Shown here in pieces: positions 48,752 to 56,669 of a stretch of DNA of 64,000 nucleotides. Each line of letters opens with the position of its first letter. The stretch's first letter is position 1. The notes under the pieces were generated by a model. It made no database searches, was not told the DNA's origin, and saw only the letters and a program-made list of their open reading frames with translations. The DNA is from JAJPXC01 sp964562375 (GTDB lineage Bacteria > Bacteroidota > Bacteroidia > Bacteroidales > Muribaculaceae), in the NCBI GenBank assembly GCA_964562375.1, contig CAZLSW010000003.1, positions 22,451 to 86,450 of the forward strand, in the 5' to 3' direction. A program made the position numbers and the translations under genes.

Positions 48752-49561
48752 TTAGAGGGTTTCGTAGAAGTCTCGGAGTGCTTTTGGGAGGAGGGCGTCG
48801 TCGCCGGGGTAGGGGAGGAATGGTTTTCCTTTTTCCTGGGCGTAGGCGATTAGCTCTGGGTCGGCGTCGGGGGTTTCCTGGGCGATTCCGTCGGCGTAGT
48901 CGATGGCGATTTTGCTGAGGGTGATGTAGTCGACGGGGTCGGCGCCGAGTGTCGCGAGGTCGTCCTGGGTGAATCGGTCCATGCGTAGTTTTTCTACCAT
49001 ACGTGGGTCGAGTGTTCCTTGCAGGGGGTCGTCACCGAGGGCGAAGACGATTTTGGAGGATCGGAATGAGGGGTCGTCGTGGAACATTGTTTTTAGGTAC
49101 AGTGGCACGAGTGATGTGAGCCAACCTGAGCAGTGGACGACGGCGGGCTCCCAGCGTAGTTTTTTGACGGTCTCGACGACTCCGCGGACGAAGAATATCA
49201 TTCTTTCGTCGTTGTCCTCGGGGGATAGGCGTGTCTCGAGGTCGCTGGCTCCGTGGCGCTGGAAGTAGTCGTCGTTGTCGATGAAGTATACTTGCATGCG
49301 TGAGGGCTGGAGGGTGGCGACTTTGATGATGAGGGGGTGGTCGGTGTCGTCGATGATGAGGTTCATGCCTGAGAGGCGTATCACCTCGTGGAGCTGGTTG
49401 CGGCGCTCGTTGATGCAGCCGTATTTGGGCATGAATGTGCGCACCTCGAAGCCTTGTTCTTGGATTCCGACGGGGATTTTCTGGCCTCGTGTGGCTTGAG
49501 GCGTGGCTGGGAGGTAGGGGATGATTTCCTGGGCTACGTAAAGTACTTTGTTGTTGTCCAT
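48752..49561 (-). CDS. Glycogen/starch synthase catalytic domain (short Bacteroidetes type)
   Basis: 269 aa from ATG 49561 (MDNNKVLYVAQEI); a longer frame to 49783 includes the divergent promoter region and is rejected. Corresponds only to the N-terminal Rossmann half of GT5 glycosyltransferases: LYVAQEIIPYLP, FEVRTFMPKYGCINERR, YFIDNDDYFQR, DNDERMIFFVRGVVE, VVHCSGWLTSLVPLYLK. The GT-B C-terminal half is absent, as is normal for this family. Probably polymerises ADP-glucose or binds starch; the exact reaction of this short form is not settled. Confidence 0.85.
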   Translation of the reverse strand: MDNNKVLYVAQEIIPYLPATPQATRGQKIPVGIQEQGFEVRTFMPKYGCINERRNQLHEVIRLSGMNLIIDDTDHPLIIKVATLQPSRMQVYFIDNDDYFQRHGASDLETRLSPEDNDERMIFFVRGVVETVKKLRWEPAVVHCSGWLTSLVPLYLKTMFHDDPSFRSSKIVFALGDDPLQGTLDPRMVEKLRMDRFTQDDLATLGADPVDYITLSKIAIDYADGIAQETPDADPELIAYAQEKGKPFLPYPGDDALLPKALRDFYETL

Positions 49562-49588
49562 TAATGGCTCTGTGATAGATTTTATGCG

Positions 49589-49596
49589 CAAAGTTA
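49589..49596 (-). promoter_or_regulatory. -7 element of the glycogen synthase gene
   Basis: Minus strand TAACTTTG, 27 bp before the ATG. Confidence 0.55.
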
Positions 49597-49685
49597 GCGA
49601 AAATTTTTGGATTTTCGGGCGTGGGCGTTTGTTTTTTCGTATATTCGCGGGTAATTTACCGCAAAATTGGTTTAGTTTTAATGTT

Positions 49686-50150
49686 ATGGTACAACGTTTA
49701 ACATCTTTATTAATATTGGCCGTGGTGGCGATGGTGTCGGCAGTGGCGCAGAATCCCGTGAAGTGGCGCGCTACGGCTCGCATGACTGATGATAGTCATG
49801 GTGTGTTGACGATCAAGGCTGTGATGGAGCCTGGGTGGCATGTTTATTCGACGAAGTTGCCTGAGGATGGTCCGCAGCCTACGGTGATCAAGCTTGGGGA
49901 GAGCAAGGGGGTGAAGATTGACATGCCGTTGCGTGTGTCGAAGTCGCCTATCGAGAAGGATGACGCGTTGATGGGGATGCGTTTGTCGTATTGGGAGGAT
50001 GAGGTGACGTTTTCGACGACGTTTACGTTGACTGTTCCGCGTGAGGAGGCTCGCGTGGCGGGCTCGGTGACGTTCATGGCTTGCGACGATCAGTCGTGTA
50101 TGCCGCCGAAGACTGTGGAGATCTCGTCGGCTGTGCTGCCCAAGAAGTAG
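49686..50150 (+). CDS. DsbD N-terminal-domain-like periplasmic protein
   Basis: 154 aa from ATG 49686 (MVQRLTSLLILAVVAMVSAVAQ, signal peptide). The mature domain resembles the thiol-exchanging n-domain of DsbD: WHVYSTKLPEDGPQPT, YWEDEVTFSTTFTL and FMACDDQSCMPPKTVE with two cysteines four residues apart. It lacks the transmembrane and thioredoxin parts of full DsbD. Likely an accessory periplasmic disulfide carrier. Divergent from the glycogen synthase gene. A -7 candidate TATATTCG lies at 49640-49647. Confidence 0.85.
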   Translation: MVQRLTSLLILAVVAMVSAVAQNPVKWRATARMTDDSHGVLTIKAVMEPGWHVYSTKLPEDGPQPTVIKLGESKGVKIDMPLRVSKSPIEKDDALMGMRLSYWEDEVTFSTTFTLTVPREEARVAGSVTFMACDDQSCMPPKTVEISSAVLPKK

Positions 50151-50211
50151 CTTGATCTGTTAAAGGAGGAAAGGATCAAAGGATTAAAGCTGGATAAAGG
50201 ATATGAAAAAT

Positions 50212-50238
50212 GCCCCGGGAGGAATCCTGGGGCTTTTT
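50212..50238. terminator. Bidirectional terminator between the DsbD-N gene and tRNA-Met
   Basis: GCCCCGGGA (50212-50220), loop GGAA, TCCTGGGGC (50225-50233), flanked by A5 before and T5 after, so it works on both strands. Confidence 0.88.
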
Positions 50239-50239
50239 G

Positions 50240-50316
50240 TGGTAGCGGGACCGAGAATTGAACTCGGGACCTCCGGGTTATGAATCCGACGCTCTAACCA
50301 ACTGAGCTATCCCGCC
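50240..50316 (-). tRNA. tRNA-Met (anticodon CAT)
   Basis: Minus strand: GGCGGGA acceptor, GCTC-AGTTGGTTA-GAGC, anticodon loop TTCATAA, T arm CCGAG-TTCAATT-CTCGG, TCCCGCT-A and encoded CCA. Elongator type; tRNA-Ile2 with modified C34 cannot be excluded from sequence. Confidence 0.9.
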
Positions 50317-50337
50317 ATCTTGGTGGCATTGCGGGTG

Positions 50338-50368
50338 CAAAGGTAATGTTTTTTTCGCAATCCACCAA
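50338..50368 (-). promoter_or_regulatory. Promoter of tRNA-Met
   Basis: Minus strand TTG (50368-50366), 20 bp spacer, TACCTTTG (50345-50338). Confidence 0.7.
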
Positions 50369-50389
50369 AATTCCGTGGTGAAAGTTTTT

Positions 50390-50530
50390 CCAGTTTTTCA
50401 GTTTTTAGTTTCTTGTTTCTAGTTAAATGCTTGGTTGATGGGTGGTTAATGGTCTCAAGGGTAAAGGCTATTGTCTAGAACCCAAAACCAGAACCTAGAA
50501 CCTAGAAACCAGAAACCAGAAACTCTCAAC
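50390..50530. repeat. Short AT-rich and CCTAGAA/AACCAGA repeats, type E
   Basis: TTTCAGTTTTTAGTTTCTTG near 50392-50420, and ACCAGAACCTAGAACCTAGA AACCAGAAACC near 50487-50522, between tRNA-Met's promoter and the CoA transferase gene end. Confidence 0.75.
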
Positions 50531-52012
50531 TTAGAACTTGGCATTGCGCATGTCGCCGGTCTCGTTGAAGGCGTTGTGGAATGCGAATGCTTTTTCGAGG
50601 GAGTGGGGTGTCTGGCCGCCTTTGCCGAGGCGGAGGTAGTCGTTGAGGAGCTCGCGGTACATGGGGTGAGCGCAGTTGTCGATGATGCGACGGGCGCGCT
50701 CCACGGGGTCGAGACCGCGCAGGTCGGCGATGCCTTGGTCGGTGATGATGACGTCAACCGAGTGCTCGGAGTGGTCGGCGTGGGCCACCATGGGGACGAT
50801 GTTGGAGATGGCGCCGCCCTTGGTGATGGAGGGGCAGGAGAAGATGGAGATGTAGGCGTTGCGGGTGAAGTCGCCTGAGCCGCCGATGCCGTTCATCATC
50901 TTGGTGCCGAGGACGTGGGTGGAGTTGACGCCGCCGAAGATGTCGGCCTCGAGGGCTGTGTTCATGGCGATGACGCCTATGCGGCGGATTACCTCGGGGT
51001 TGTTGGAGATCTCGGCAGGTCGCATGAGGATTTTGGAGGCTACGTCCTTGAGCTGGGGGAAGAGCTTGATCTCGGTTTCGTCGCTGAAGGTCATGGAGCA
51101 GGTTGATGCGAATGTGCATTTGCCTTTTTTGATAAGCTCGAGCACGGCGTCCTGGATTACCTCGGTGTACATCATGAAGGGGGGGATTTCCTTGCTTTCG
51201 CCCAGGTCGTAGAGGACGGCGTTGGCGACGTTGCCCACGCCCGACTGGAGGGGGAGGAATTCTTTGGGGATGCCTCCGCGGCGGTATTCGTGGAGGAGGA
51301 AGCTTACGACGTTGGAACCGATTTGCTTGGAGACTTCGTCGGGGGCTGTGAATGATTTCACGCCGTCGTAGAAGCTGGTCTTGACGATGCCGGCTACTTT
51401 GTTGGGGTCGATTTTGAGCACGGGGGAGCCGATGCGGTCGTTGGCTTTATAGATGGGTATCTCGCGGCGATACGGGGGGTCGTCGGGGAGGTAGATGTCG
51501 TGCATGCCGTGGAGGGAGGTGGGGAGCTTGTCGTTGACCTCGATGAGGATTTTCTTGGCGAGCTTGACGTAGGTGGGGGCGTTTCCGAGGCCAGTGCCGA
51601 GGATTACCTCTCCGTCGGGGGTGACGTCGGCGGCTTCGATGATAGCCCAGTCGATGGGGCCGAAGAATCCGTAGCGCACCTCCTGGGCCATGTCGCTCAG
51701 GTGACGGTCGTTGTAGTGGGTGTCGTGGGAGTTGATGCGTTTGCGCAGGTCGGGCACGTTCTGGTAGGGCGCGCGGCGGTTGATGGCGTTGGCTCGGGAG
51801 AGGGCGCCGTCGCAGTGGTCGGAGGTGGAGGCTCCGGTGTAGAGGTTGATTTTGAAGGGGCGTCCCTCGGCGTGCTCGCGCTCGGCGCGGTGGGCGATCT
51901 CCTCGGGGATAGCTTTAGGCACACCCGGGGCGGTGAAGCCTGACAGGCCGATCGAGTCACCGTCGTTGATCATTGCGGCAGCTTCGGCCGCGGTGATATA
52001 GTTGTAAGCCAT
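50531..52012 (-). CDS. Acetyl-CoA hydrolase/CoA-transferase family enzyme
   Basis: 493 aa cytoplasmic protein with two Rossmann-like halves. Family elements: LSGFTAPGVPKAIPEEI, LYTGASTSDHCDGAL, GNAPTYVKLAKKILIEVND, PLQSGVGNVANAVL, MMYTEVIQDAVLELI with the catalytic Glu, VNSTHVLGTKMMNGIGGSGDF and DQGIADLRGLDP. Probably a succinate/propionate or acetate CoA-transferase used in anaerobic fermentation, where it pairs acids with CoA; substrate range is not readable. Stands alone on the minus strand, divergent from miaB. Confidence 0.92.
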   Translation of the reverse strand: MAYNYITAAEAAAMINDGDSIGLSGFTAPGVPKAIPEEIAHRAEREHAEGRPFKINLYTGASTSDHCDGALSRANAINRRAPYQNVPDLRKRINSHDTHYNDRHLSDMAQEVRYGFFGPIDWAIIEAADVTPDGEVILGTGLGNAPTYVKLAKKILIEVNDKLPTSLHGMHDIYLPDDPPYRREIPIYKANDRIGSPVLKIDPNKVAGIVKTSFYDGVKSFTAPDEVSKQIGSNVVSFLLHEYRRGGIPKEFLPLQSGVGNVANAVLYDLGESKEIPPFMMYTEVIQDAVLELIKKGKCTFASTCSMTFSDETEIKLFPQLKDVASKILMRPAEISNNPEVIRRIGVIAMNTALEADIFGGVNSTHVLGTKMMNGIGGSGDFTRNAYISIFSCPSITKGGAISNIVPMVAHADHSEHSVDVIITDQGIADLRGLDPVERARRIIDNCAHPMYRELLNDYLRLGKGGQTPHSLEKAFAFHNAFNETGDMRNAKF

Positions 52013-52066
52013 AAGGAGTGATGATGATTTTTGGTATATTCGTTTTTCGATTTTACGGTTTTTGAG

Positions 52067-52074
52067 TAATTTTG
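52067..52074 (+). promoter_or_regulatory. -7 element of miaB
   Basis: TAATTTTG, ~90 bp before the ATG; no clear TTG at -33. Confidence 0.5.
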
Positions 52075-52165
52075 CGCGAATTTACGCAATAAATCACTCT
52101 AATAAAAATTTTCAGCGCGCAAAAAATCGCGATATGCGCGTCAAGGGTTTCACCTTGTATAAAAT

Positions 52166-53491
52166 ATGGAGACAAACGACCGCAAATTATATATAGAGAC
52201 TTACGGCTGCCAGATGAACGTGGCCGACAGTGAGGTGGTGGCCTCGGTGATGGGAATGGCCGGATACGGGCTTTGTGACACGGCTGAGGAGGCCGACGCG
52301 GTGTTGCTTAACACTTGCTCGATACGCGACAATGCCGAGCAGCGTGTGGTGAGCCGCCTGCAGTATCTCAATTCGTTGAAAAGGAAGCGTCCGGGGTTGA
52401 TTTTGGGCGTGATCGGCTGCATGGCCGAGAGGGTGAAGGATGAGCTTGTGGAAAAATACGGTGTCGACCTGGTGGCGGGGCCCGACAGCTACTTGGATCT
52501 TCCCAATCTGTTTGCCTCGGCCGAGGCGGGGGAGAAGGCTGTTAATGTGGAGCTGAGCACCACCGAGACTTATCGCGACGTGATACCGAGCCGTATCTCC
52601 AAGGGCAACGTTAGCGGGTTTATCTCTATAATGCGCGGGTGTAACAATTTCTGTTCGTATTGCATCGTGCCTTACACTCGTGGGCGTGAGCGTAGCCGCG
52701 ACCCGCAGAGCGTGCTTGCCGAGCTTGAGGATTTGCGTAAGCGCGGTTTCAAGGAGGCCACGTTGCTCGGGCAGAATGTCAACTCGTATCATCACGTGGG
52801 GGAGGATGGCCGGGTGACGGATTTCGCCGACCTGCTGTCGCTGGTGGCCGAGGCGGCTCCCGGGATGAGGATACGGTTCACAACGTCGCATCCCAAGGAT
52901 ATGACCGACCGGATTATCGAGACTGTCGCGCGTCACGGAAACGTGTGCAAGCATATCCACTTGCCTGTGCAGAGCGGGTCCAACTCGGTGCTGAAGGCGA
53001 TGAATCGCAAGTATACCCGGGAGTGGTATCTCGACCGTGTGGCGGCAATCCGTCGCATAATCCCCGATTGCGGTATCACCACCGACTTGTTCACGGGCTT
53101 CCACGGGGAGACGGAGGAGGATTTCCAGCTGACGTTGCAGTTGATGGAGGAGGTAGGGTTTGACGCGGCGTTCATGTTCAAGTACTCGGAGCGACCGGGG
53201 ACGCTGGCGGCGCGCACTATGCCCGATAATGTGCCTGAGGAGGTGAAGATCGACCGACTTAACCGTATGATCGCGTTGCAGAATCGTTTGTCGCTGAAGA
53301 GCAATCTTCGGGAGCAGGGGCGTGAGGTGGAGGTGTTGATTGAGGGTCCGGCCAAGCGTAGCCGCGAGCAGGTGATTGGGCGCACCGAGCAGAACAAGGC
53401 CGTGATTCTTCCTCGCTTGGGTTACCGCGTAGGCGACCGCGTGGTTGTTAAAATCGCCTCCGCCACCTCAGCGACCCTCTTCGCGGAATAA
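52166..53491 (+). CDS. miaB: tRNA-2-methylthio-N6-dimethylallyladenosine synthase
   Basis: 441 aa radical SAM methylthiotransferase acting on A37 of tRNAs. First cluster cysteines: YGCQMNVADS, LNTCSIRDNA and GVIGCMAER; radical SAM motif CNNFCSYC; C-terminal TRAM domain (VEVLIEGPAKRSREQVIGRT). Full length. Followed at once by the second copy of the MITE-like element. Confidence 0.97.
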   Translation: METNDRKLYIETYGCQMNVADSEVVASVMGMAGYGLCDTAEEADAVLLNTCSIRDNAEQRVVSRLQYLNSLKRKRPGLILGVIGCMAERVKDELVEKYGVDLVAGPDSYLDLPNLFASAEAGEKAVNVELSTTETYRDVIPSRISKGNVSGFISIMRGCNNFCSYCIVPYTRGRERSRDPQSVLAELEDLRKRGFKEATLLGQNVNSYHHVGEDGRVTDFADLLSLVAEAAPGMRIRFTTSHPKDMTDRIIETVARHGNVCKHIHLPVQSGSNSVLKAMNRKYTREWYLDRVAAIRRIIPDCGITTDLFTGFHGETEEDFQLTLQLMEEVGFDAAFMFKYSERPGTLAARTMPDNVPEEVKIDRLNRMIALQNRLSLKSNLREQGREVEVLIEGPAKRSREQVIGRTEQNKAVILPRLGYRVGDRVVVKIASATSATLFAE

Positions 53492-53514
53492 TAAATTCAA
53501 CTTTCTCAAGTTTT

Positions 53515-53724
53515 GAAACCACGAATTCACACTAATGAACACCAACAAATTAACAGGACTCTTAATAATTTTTAGAGAGCTTACGCTCCTTAATTAACAC
53601 TAATTCCTGTAGGGGGTATGGTATCGAGATTCGTGTTAATTCTTTGCGTAGCAAAGCAAAATTAATGAAAGAAAATATAGTTAAAGGATTGAATTAGTGA
53701 GAATTAGTGAGAATTAGTGGTTCC
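53515..53724. mobile_element. MITE-like element, copy 2, downstream of miaB (type D)
   Basis: Related over its length to 33031-33245. Left end GAAACCACGAATTCACACTA (53515-), right end degenerate (GAATTAGTGG TTCC). Shared internal blocks AGAGAGCTTACGCTC, TTAATTAACACTAATTC and ATTCTTTGCGTAGCAAAG. More decayed than copy 1, as its right repeat has several changes. Confidence 0.8.
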
Positions 53725-53753
53725 TTGGATCACTTGGAAACTTAAATAATAAT

Positions 53754-53996
53754 CTATTGGATGATTGGCGCAGAGACGCTATTTGGTCCAATTTCTGCTG
53801 CCGCGAGAAGGGATGCAATGACATGATTTGGACCTCCCGTTGAGCAGCCATGCTGTTCCGCCGGTGAAAATCGTTGGTATAAAATCCTGTTTGAAATGAA
53901 TTGCTCTGCATAAGTATCTAAAAGGTCAAGTCCTTCAGCCGTAAATCCGTCTGAAATAATACGAGATATTGACAGCCAAAATTCTTGATTGTTCAT
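53754..53996 (-). CDS. Small protein of unknown function with a strong promoter
   Basis: 80 aa (MNNQEFWLSISRIISDGF...), no signal peptide. A central acidic helix is followed by YQRFSPAEQHGCSTGGPNHVIASLLAAAEI. I do not recognise the family; the conserved-looking GCSTGGPNHVIAS stretch with its Cys and His might be functional. A full -33/-7 promoter precedes it, which supports it as a real gene. It could be a remnant of a mobile element since a MITE copy abuts its 3' end. Confidence 0.6.
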   Translation of the reverse strand: MNNQEFWLSISRIISDGFTAEGLDLLDTYAEQFISNRILYQRFSPAEQHGCSTGGPNHVIASLLAAAEIGPNSVSAPIIQ

Positions 53997-54036
53997 TTAT
54001 GTAAAATTTAACAATGAGGTTTCAGTGGGTGTTGTG

Positions 54037-54067
54037 CAAAGATAGGAATTTGTTTGAGAAATTCCAA
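54037..54067 (-). promoter_or_regulatory. Promoter of the 80 aa protein
   Basis: Minus strand TTG (54067-54065), 20 bp spacer, TATCTTTG (54044-54037). Confidence 0.7.
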
Positions 54068-54071
54068 ATAA

Positions 54072-54102
54072 TTGCGGGGAAGAGGAAAAAGGTGTAACTT
54101 CG
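54072..54102 (+). promoter_or_regulatory. Promoter of murB
   Basis: TTG (54072-54074), 20 bp spacer, TAACTTCG (54095-54102), 30 bp before the ATG. Nearly abuts the divergent promoter above. Confidence 0.65.
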
Positions 54103-54131
54103 CGGGGATGAATTTCACTTATGAGAGCTGA

Positions 54132-55181
54132 ATGGTAACGGTAGCAGATGATTTTGATTTGAGCGGGTGCAACACGATGGCGATGGCTGTCGGGTGCAGG
54201 CGCTTTATAGAATACGATAAGAAGGAGGATATACCGCTGATTTTGAGGGAGATTGGCCCCAAAGAGCCGTGGATCAATATCGGAGGCGGTAGTAATCTTC
54301 TTTTCACGAGGGATTTTGAGGGGACGGTGTTGCATAGCCGTATCCTCGGGCGAGAGGTCACAGGCCAGAGCGGTGAGGAGATTGGCTTGCGTGTGGGCGC
54401 TGGCGAGACGCTTGACGAGGTGGTCCAATGGGCTTGCGAGCGGGGCTGGAGCGGGTTGGAGAACTTGTCGCTGATTCCCGGTGAGATGGGAGCGGCCGCG
54501 GTGCAGAATGTGGGTGCTTACGGCACGGAAATCAAGGACGTTATCGCCTCGGTGGAGGCTTACGACACCCAAAACGGGGAATTTGTTACTATCCCCGTTG
54601 AGGATTGTGGTTACGGCTATCGGCAGTCGCGTTTTAAGCGGGAGCGTGGGCGATTCATTATCCACGCCGTGAATATCAGCTTGTCGAAGCGGTTCACGCC
54701 TAATTTGGGCTATCCTGGGCTGAGAGATCTCCAAGGTATCAACACGCCGATGGACGTTCGCAATGCGGTTATGGCGTTGCGCGACAGCAAGTTGCCCCGA
54801 CCCGAAGAGGTGCCGAGCGCGGGGTCGTTTTTTATGAATCCGGTGATCGCGGCCGAGCGGTTCGCTGGGTTGCAGGCCAAGTATCCCTCGGTGCCACATT
54901 ATAAGATGGATGACGGTGGGGTGAAGGTGCCGGCGGCGTGGTTGATTGACCAGTCGGGGCTGAAGGGTGCCAGAGTGGGCGGAGCCAAGGTGTGGGAGCG
55001 TCAGCCGTTGGTTATCACCAATCCCGAGCGCCGGGCAACCCCCGGGGATGTTTTGGCGTTAGAGAAGAGGATAGTGGAGGCTGTGCGGGAGCGTTTCGGC
55101 ATCACGCTGCATCCCGAGGTGGAGCATATTGGAATCGGCCCCCAAACCCCCGAAACGGGGGCTTCTAGATGGCTCCGTTAA
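54132..55181 (+). CDS. murB: UDP-N-acetylmuramate dehydrogenase
   Basis: 349 aa FAD enzyme reducing the enolpyruvyl group of UDP-GlcNAc-enolpyruvate, second committed step of peptidoglycan synthesis. Seen: INIGGGSNLLFTRDFEGTVL (FAD), LENLSLIPGEMGAAAVQNVGAYG, YGYRQSRFKRE, AGSFFMNPVI (catalytic Ser) and DQSGLKGARVGGAKV. Type I form (E. coli-like, ~340 aa). Its last residues IGPQTPETGASRWLR come from a type C repeat that also ends thiG. Confidence 0.95.
   Translation: MVTVADDFDLSGCNTMAMAVGCRRFIEYDKKEDIPLILREIGPKEPWINIGGGSNLLFTRDFEGTVLHSRILGREVTGQSGEEIGLRVGAGETLDEVVQWACERGWSGLENLSLIPGEMGAAAVQNVGAYGTEIKDVIASVEAYDTQNGEFVTIPVEDCGYGYRQSRFKRERGRFIIHAVNISLSKRFTPNLGYPGLRDLQGINTPMDVRNAVMALRDSKLPRPEEVPSAGSFFMNPVIAAERFAGLQAKYPSVPHYKMDDGGVKVPAAWLIDQSGLKGARVGGAKVWERQPLVITNPERRATPGDVLALEKRIVEAVRERFGITLHPEVEHIGIGPQTPETGASRWLR
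55137..55164. repeat. Type C repeat at the 3' end of murB
   Basis: GGCCCCCAAACCCCCGAAAC GGGGGCTT in the murB frame, encoding PQTPETGA as in thiG. Confidence 0.9.
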
Positions 55182-55296
55182 TCCTTTCCTCCTTTCCTCC
55201 TTTAAAGATTTAACGCTTTAATGCTTTAAACTTTTGACTTTTGACTTTTGACTTTTCACTTTTCACTTTTGACTTTTCACTTTTGACTTTTTGCGA
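55182..55296. repeat. Long TTTTGAC/TTTTCAC heptamer array, type E, upstream of murA
   Basis: First CCTTTCCTCC units, then CTTTAAAG-like, then about ten TTTTGAC/TTTTCAC heptamers up to the murA ATG. Since it sits in the murA leader, array length could affect translation; inference. Confidence 0.9.
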
Positions 55297-55301
55297 AGCA
55301 A

Positions 55302-56609
55302 ATGAGTACATATATAATTGAGGGGGGGCGGCAGTTGCACGGGTCGATTGAGCCCCAAGGAGCCAAGAACGAGGCATTGCAGGTGATCAGCGCAACGCTG
55401 TTGACCAGCCAGCCTGTGACCATTTCCAACGTCCCCGATATCCTTGACGTGCGCAATCTTATCTCCCTGTTAGAGAGGATGAGGGTGAAGGTGTCGAGGC
55501 TGAATCACACCACCTATCGCTTCCAGGCCGATGACGTGGACACCGATTATATAATGTCGCCCGATTTCGTGAGGCGGTGCGCGGGTTTGCGAGGCTCGGT
55601 GCTGGTTGTGGGGCCGTTGTTGATGCGCTTCGGCAAGGCGTGTTTTGCCAAGCCAGGGGGTGACAAGATTGGTCGCCGCAAGGTTGACACCCATATCACG
55701 GGCTTGCAGAAATTGGGAGCCAAAATCCAGTACGACGACGCGTTGCAAGCTTATCGCCTCGAGAGCGACGGGCCATTGAAGGGGTGCTACATGCTCTTGG
55801 ATGAGGCTTCGGTGACCGGTACGGCCAACCTTGTGATGGCAGCGGCCTTGGCCGAGGGGGAGACTACAATCTACAATGCCGCTTGCGAGCCTTATGTGCA
55901 GCAGCTTTGCCGTATGCTCCAGCAGATGGGAGTGGAAATCAAGGGATTGGCTTCCAATCTGTTGACAATCCATGGGCGCAAGGATCTTGGTGGGGCCAAC
56001 CATCGCATTCTCCCCGATATGATCGAGGCGGGGTCGTTCATAGGCATGGCCGCGTTGACCCGTAGCGAGCTGACCATCAAGAATGTGTCGTGGGACAACC
56101 TTGGTATTATTCCGCAATCGTTTGAGCGTCTGGGGATTAACCTTGAGCGCCGAGGCGACGATATCTTTGTGCCGGCGCAGAAGACGTATCCCATCGTGCC
56201 CAATCTCAACGGCTCTATCCCCACGATTGCCGACGCCCCTTGGCCGGGATTGACGCCCGACTTGCTATCAGTGATGCTGGTGACGGCCACGCAGTGCGAC
56301 GGCTCGGTGTTGATCCACCAGAAGATGTTTGAGAGCCGATTGTTCTTCGTCGACCACCTGATAGAGATGGGAGCGCAGATCATGCTATGCGACCCCCACC
56401 GCGCGGTGGTGATAGGGCTGAATCACCGAGTGCCGTTGCGGGCCAACCGCATGCCTTCGCCCGACATCCGCGCCGGTATCGCCATGTTGATCGCCGCCAT
56501 GAGCGCCCGTGGCACCTCGCGCATCGACGGTATCGACCAGATTGACCGCGGCTACGAGGCCATTGACACCCGCTTGAACGCCCTTGGCGCCTCCATCCAC
56601 CGAGAATAA
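55302..56609 (+). CDS. murA: UDP-GlcNAc 1-carboxyvinyltransferase
   Basis: 435 aa; first committed step of peptidoglycan synthesis. EPSP-synthase fold with QGAKNEALQVISATLLT, NVPDILDVRNL, FGKACFAKPGGDKIGRRKVDTH, SFIGMAALTRSELTIKNV and APWPGLTPDLLSVMLV. The catalytic position (Cys115 in E. coli, PGGC) is Asp here (PGGDKIG). Cys-to-Asp MurA is known to remain active and to resist fosfomycin. Preceded by a heptamer array; the promoter is presumably that of murB. Confidence 0.96.
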   Translation: MSTYIIEGGRQLHGSIEPQGAKNEALQVISATLLTSQPVTISNVPDILDVRNLISLLERMRVKVSRLNHTTYRFQADDVDTDYIMSPDFVRRCAGLRGSVLVVGPLLMRFGKACFAKPGGDKIGRRKVDTHITGLQKLGAKIQYDDALQAYRLESDGPLKGCYMLLDEASVTGTANLVMAAALAEGETTIYNAACEPYVQQLCRMLQQMGVEIKGLASNLLTIHGRKDLGGANHRILPDMIEAGSFIGMAALTRSELTIKNVSWDNLGIIPQSFERLGINLERRGDDIFVPAQKTYPIVPNLNGSIPTIADAPWPGLTPDLLSVMLVTATQCDGSVLIHQKMFESRLFFVDHLIEMGAQIMLCDPHRAVVIGLNHRVPLRANRMPSPDIRAGIAMLIAAMSARGTSRIDGIDQIDRGYEAIDTRLNALGASIHRE

Positions 56610-56644
56610 TCCACGCTTTTGAGCAAAAATTGCACGGAAAGTGT

Positions 56645-56652
56645 TATCTTTG
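56645..56652 (+). promoter_or_regulatory. -7 element of hflX
   Basis: TATCTTTG, 18 bp before the ATG at 56670; supports that start over the longer frame from 56619. Confidence 0.55.
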
Positions 56653-56669
56653 TGGGAGATTACGAAACG

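Noticed and set aside
48752..49561. Truncated glycogen synthase pseudogene
   Set aside because: The ~270 aa N-terminal-only form is usual in Bacteroidales, so the gene is taken as complete.
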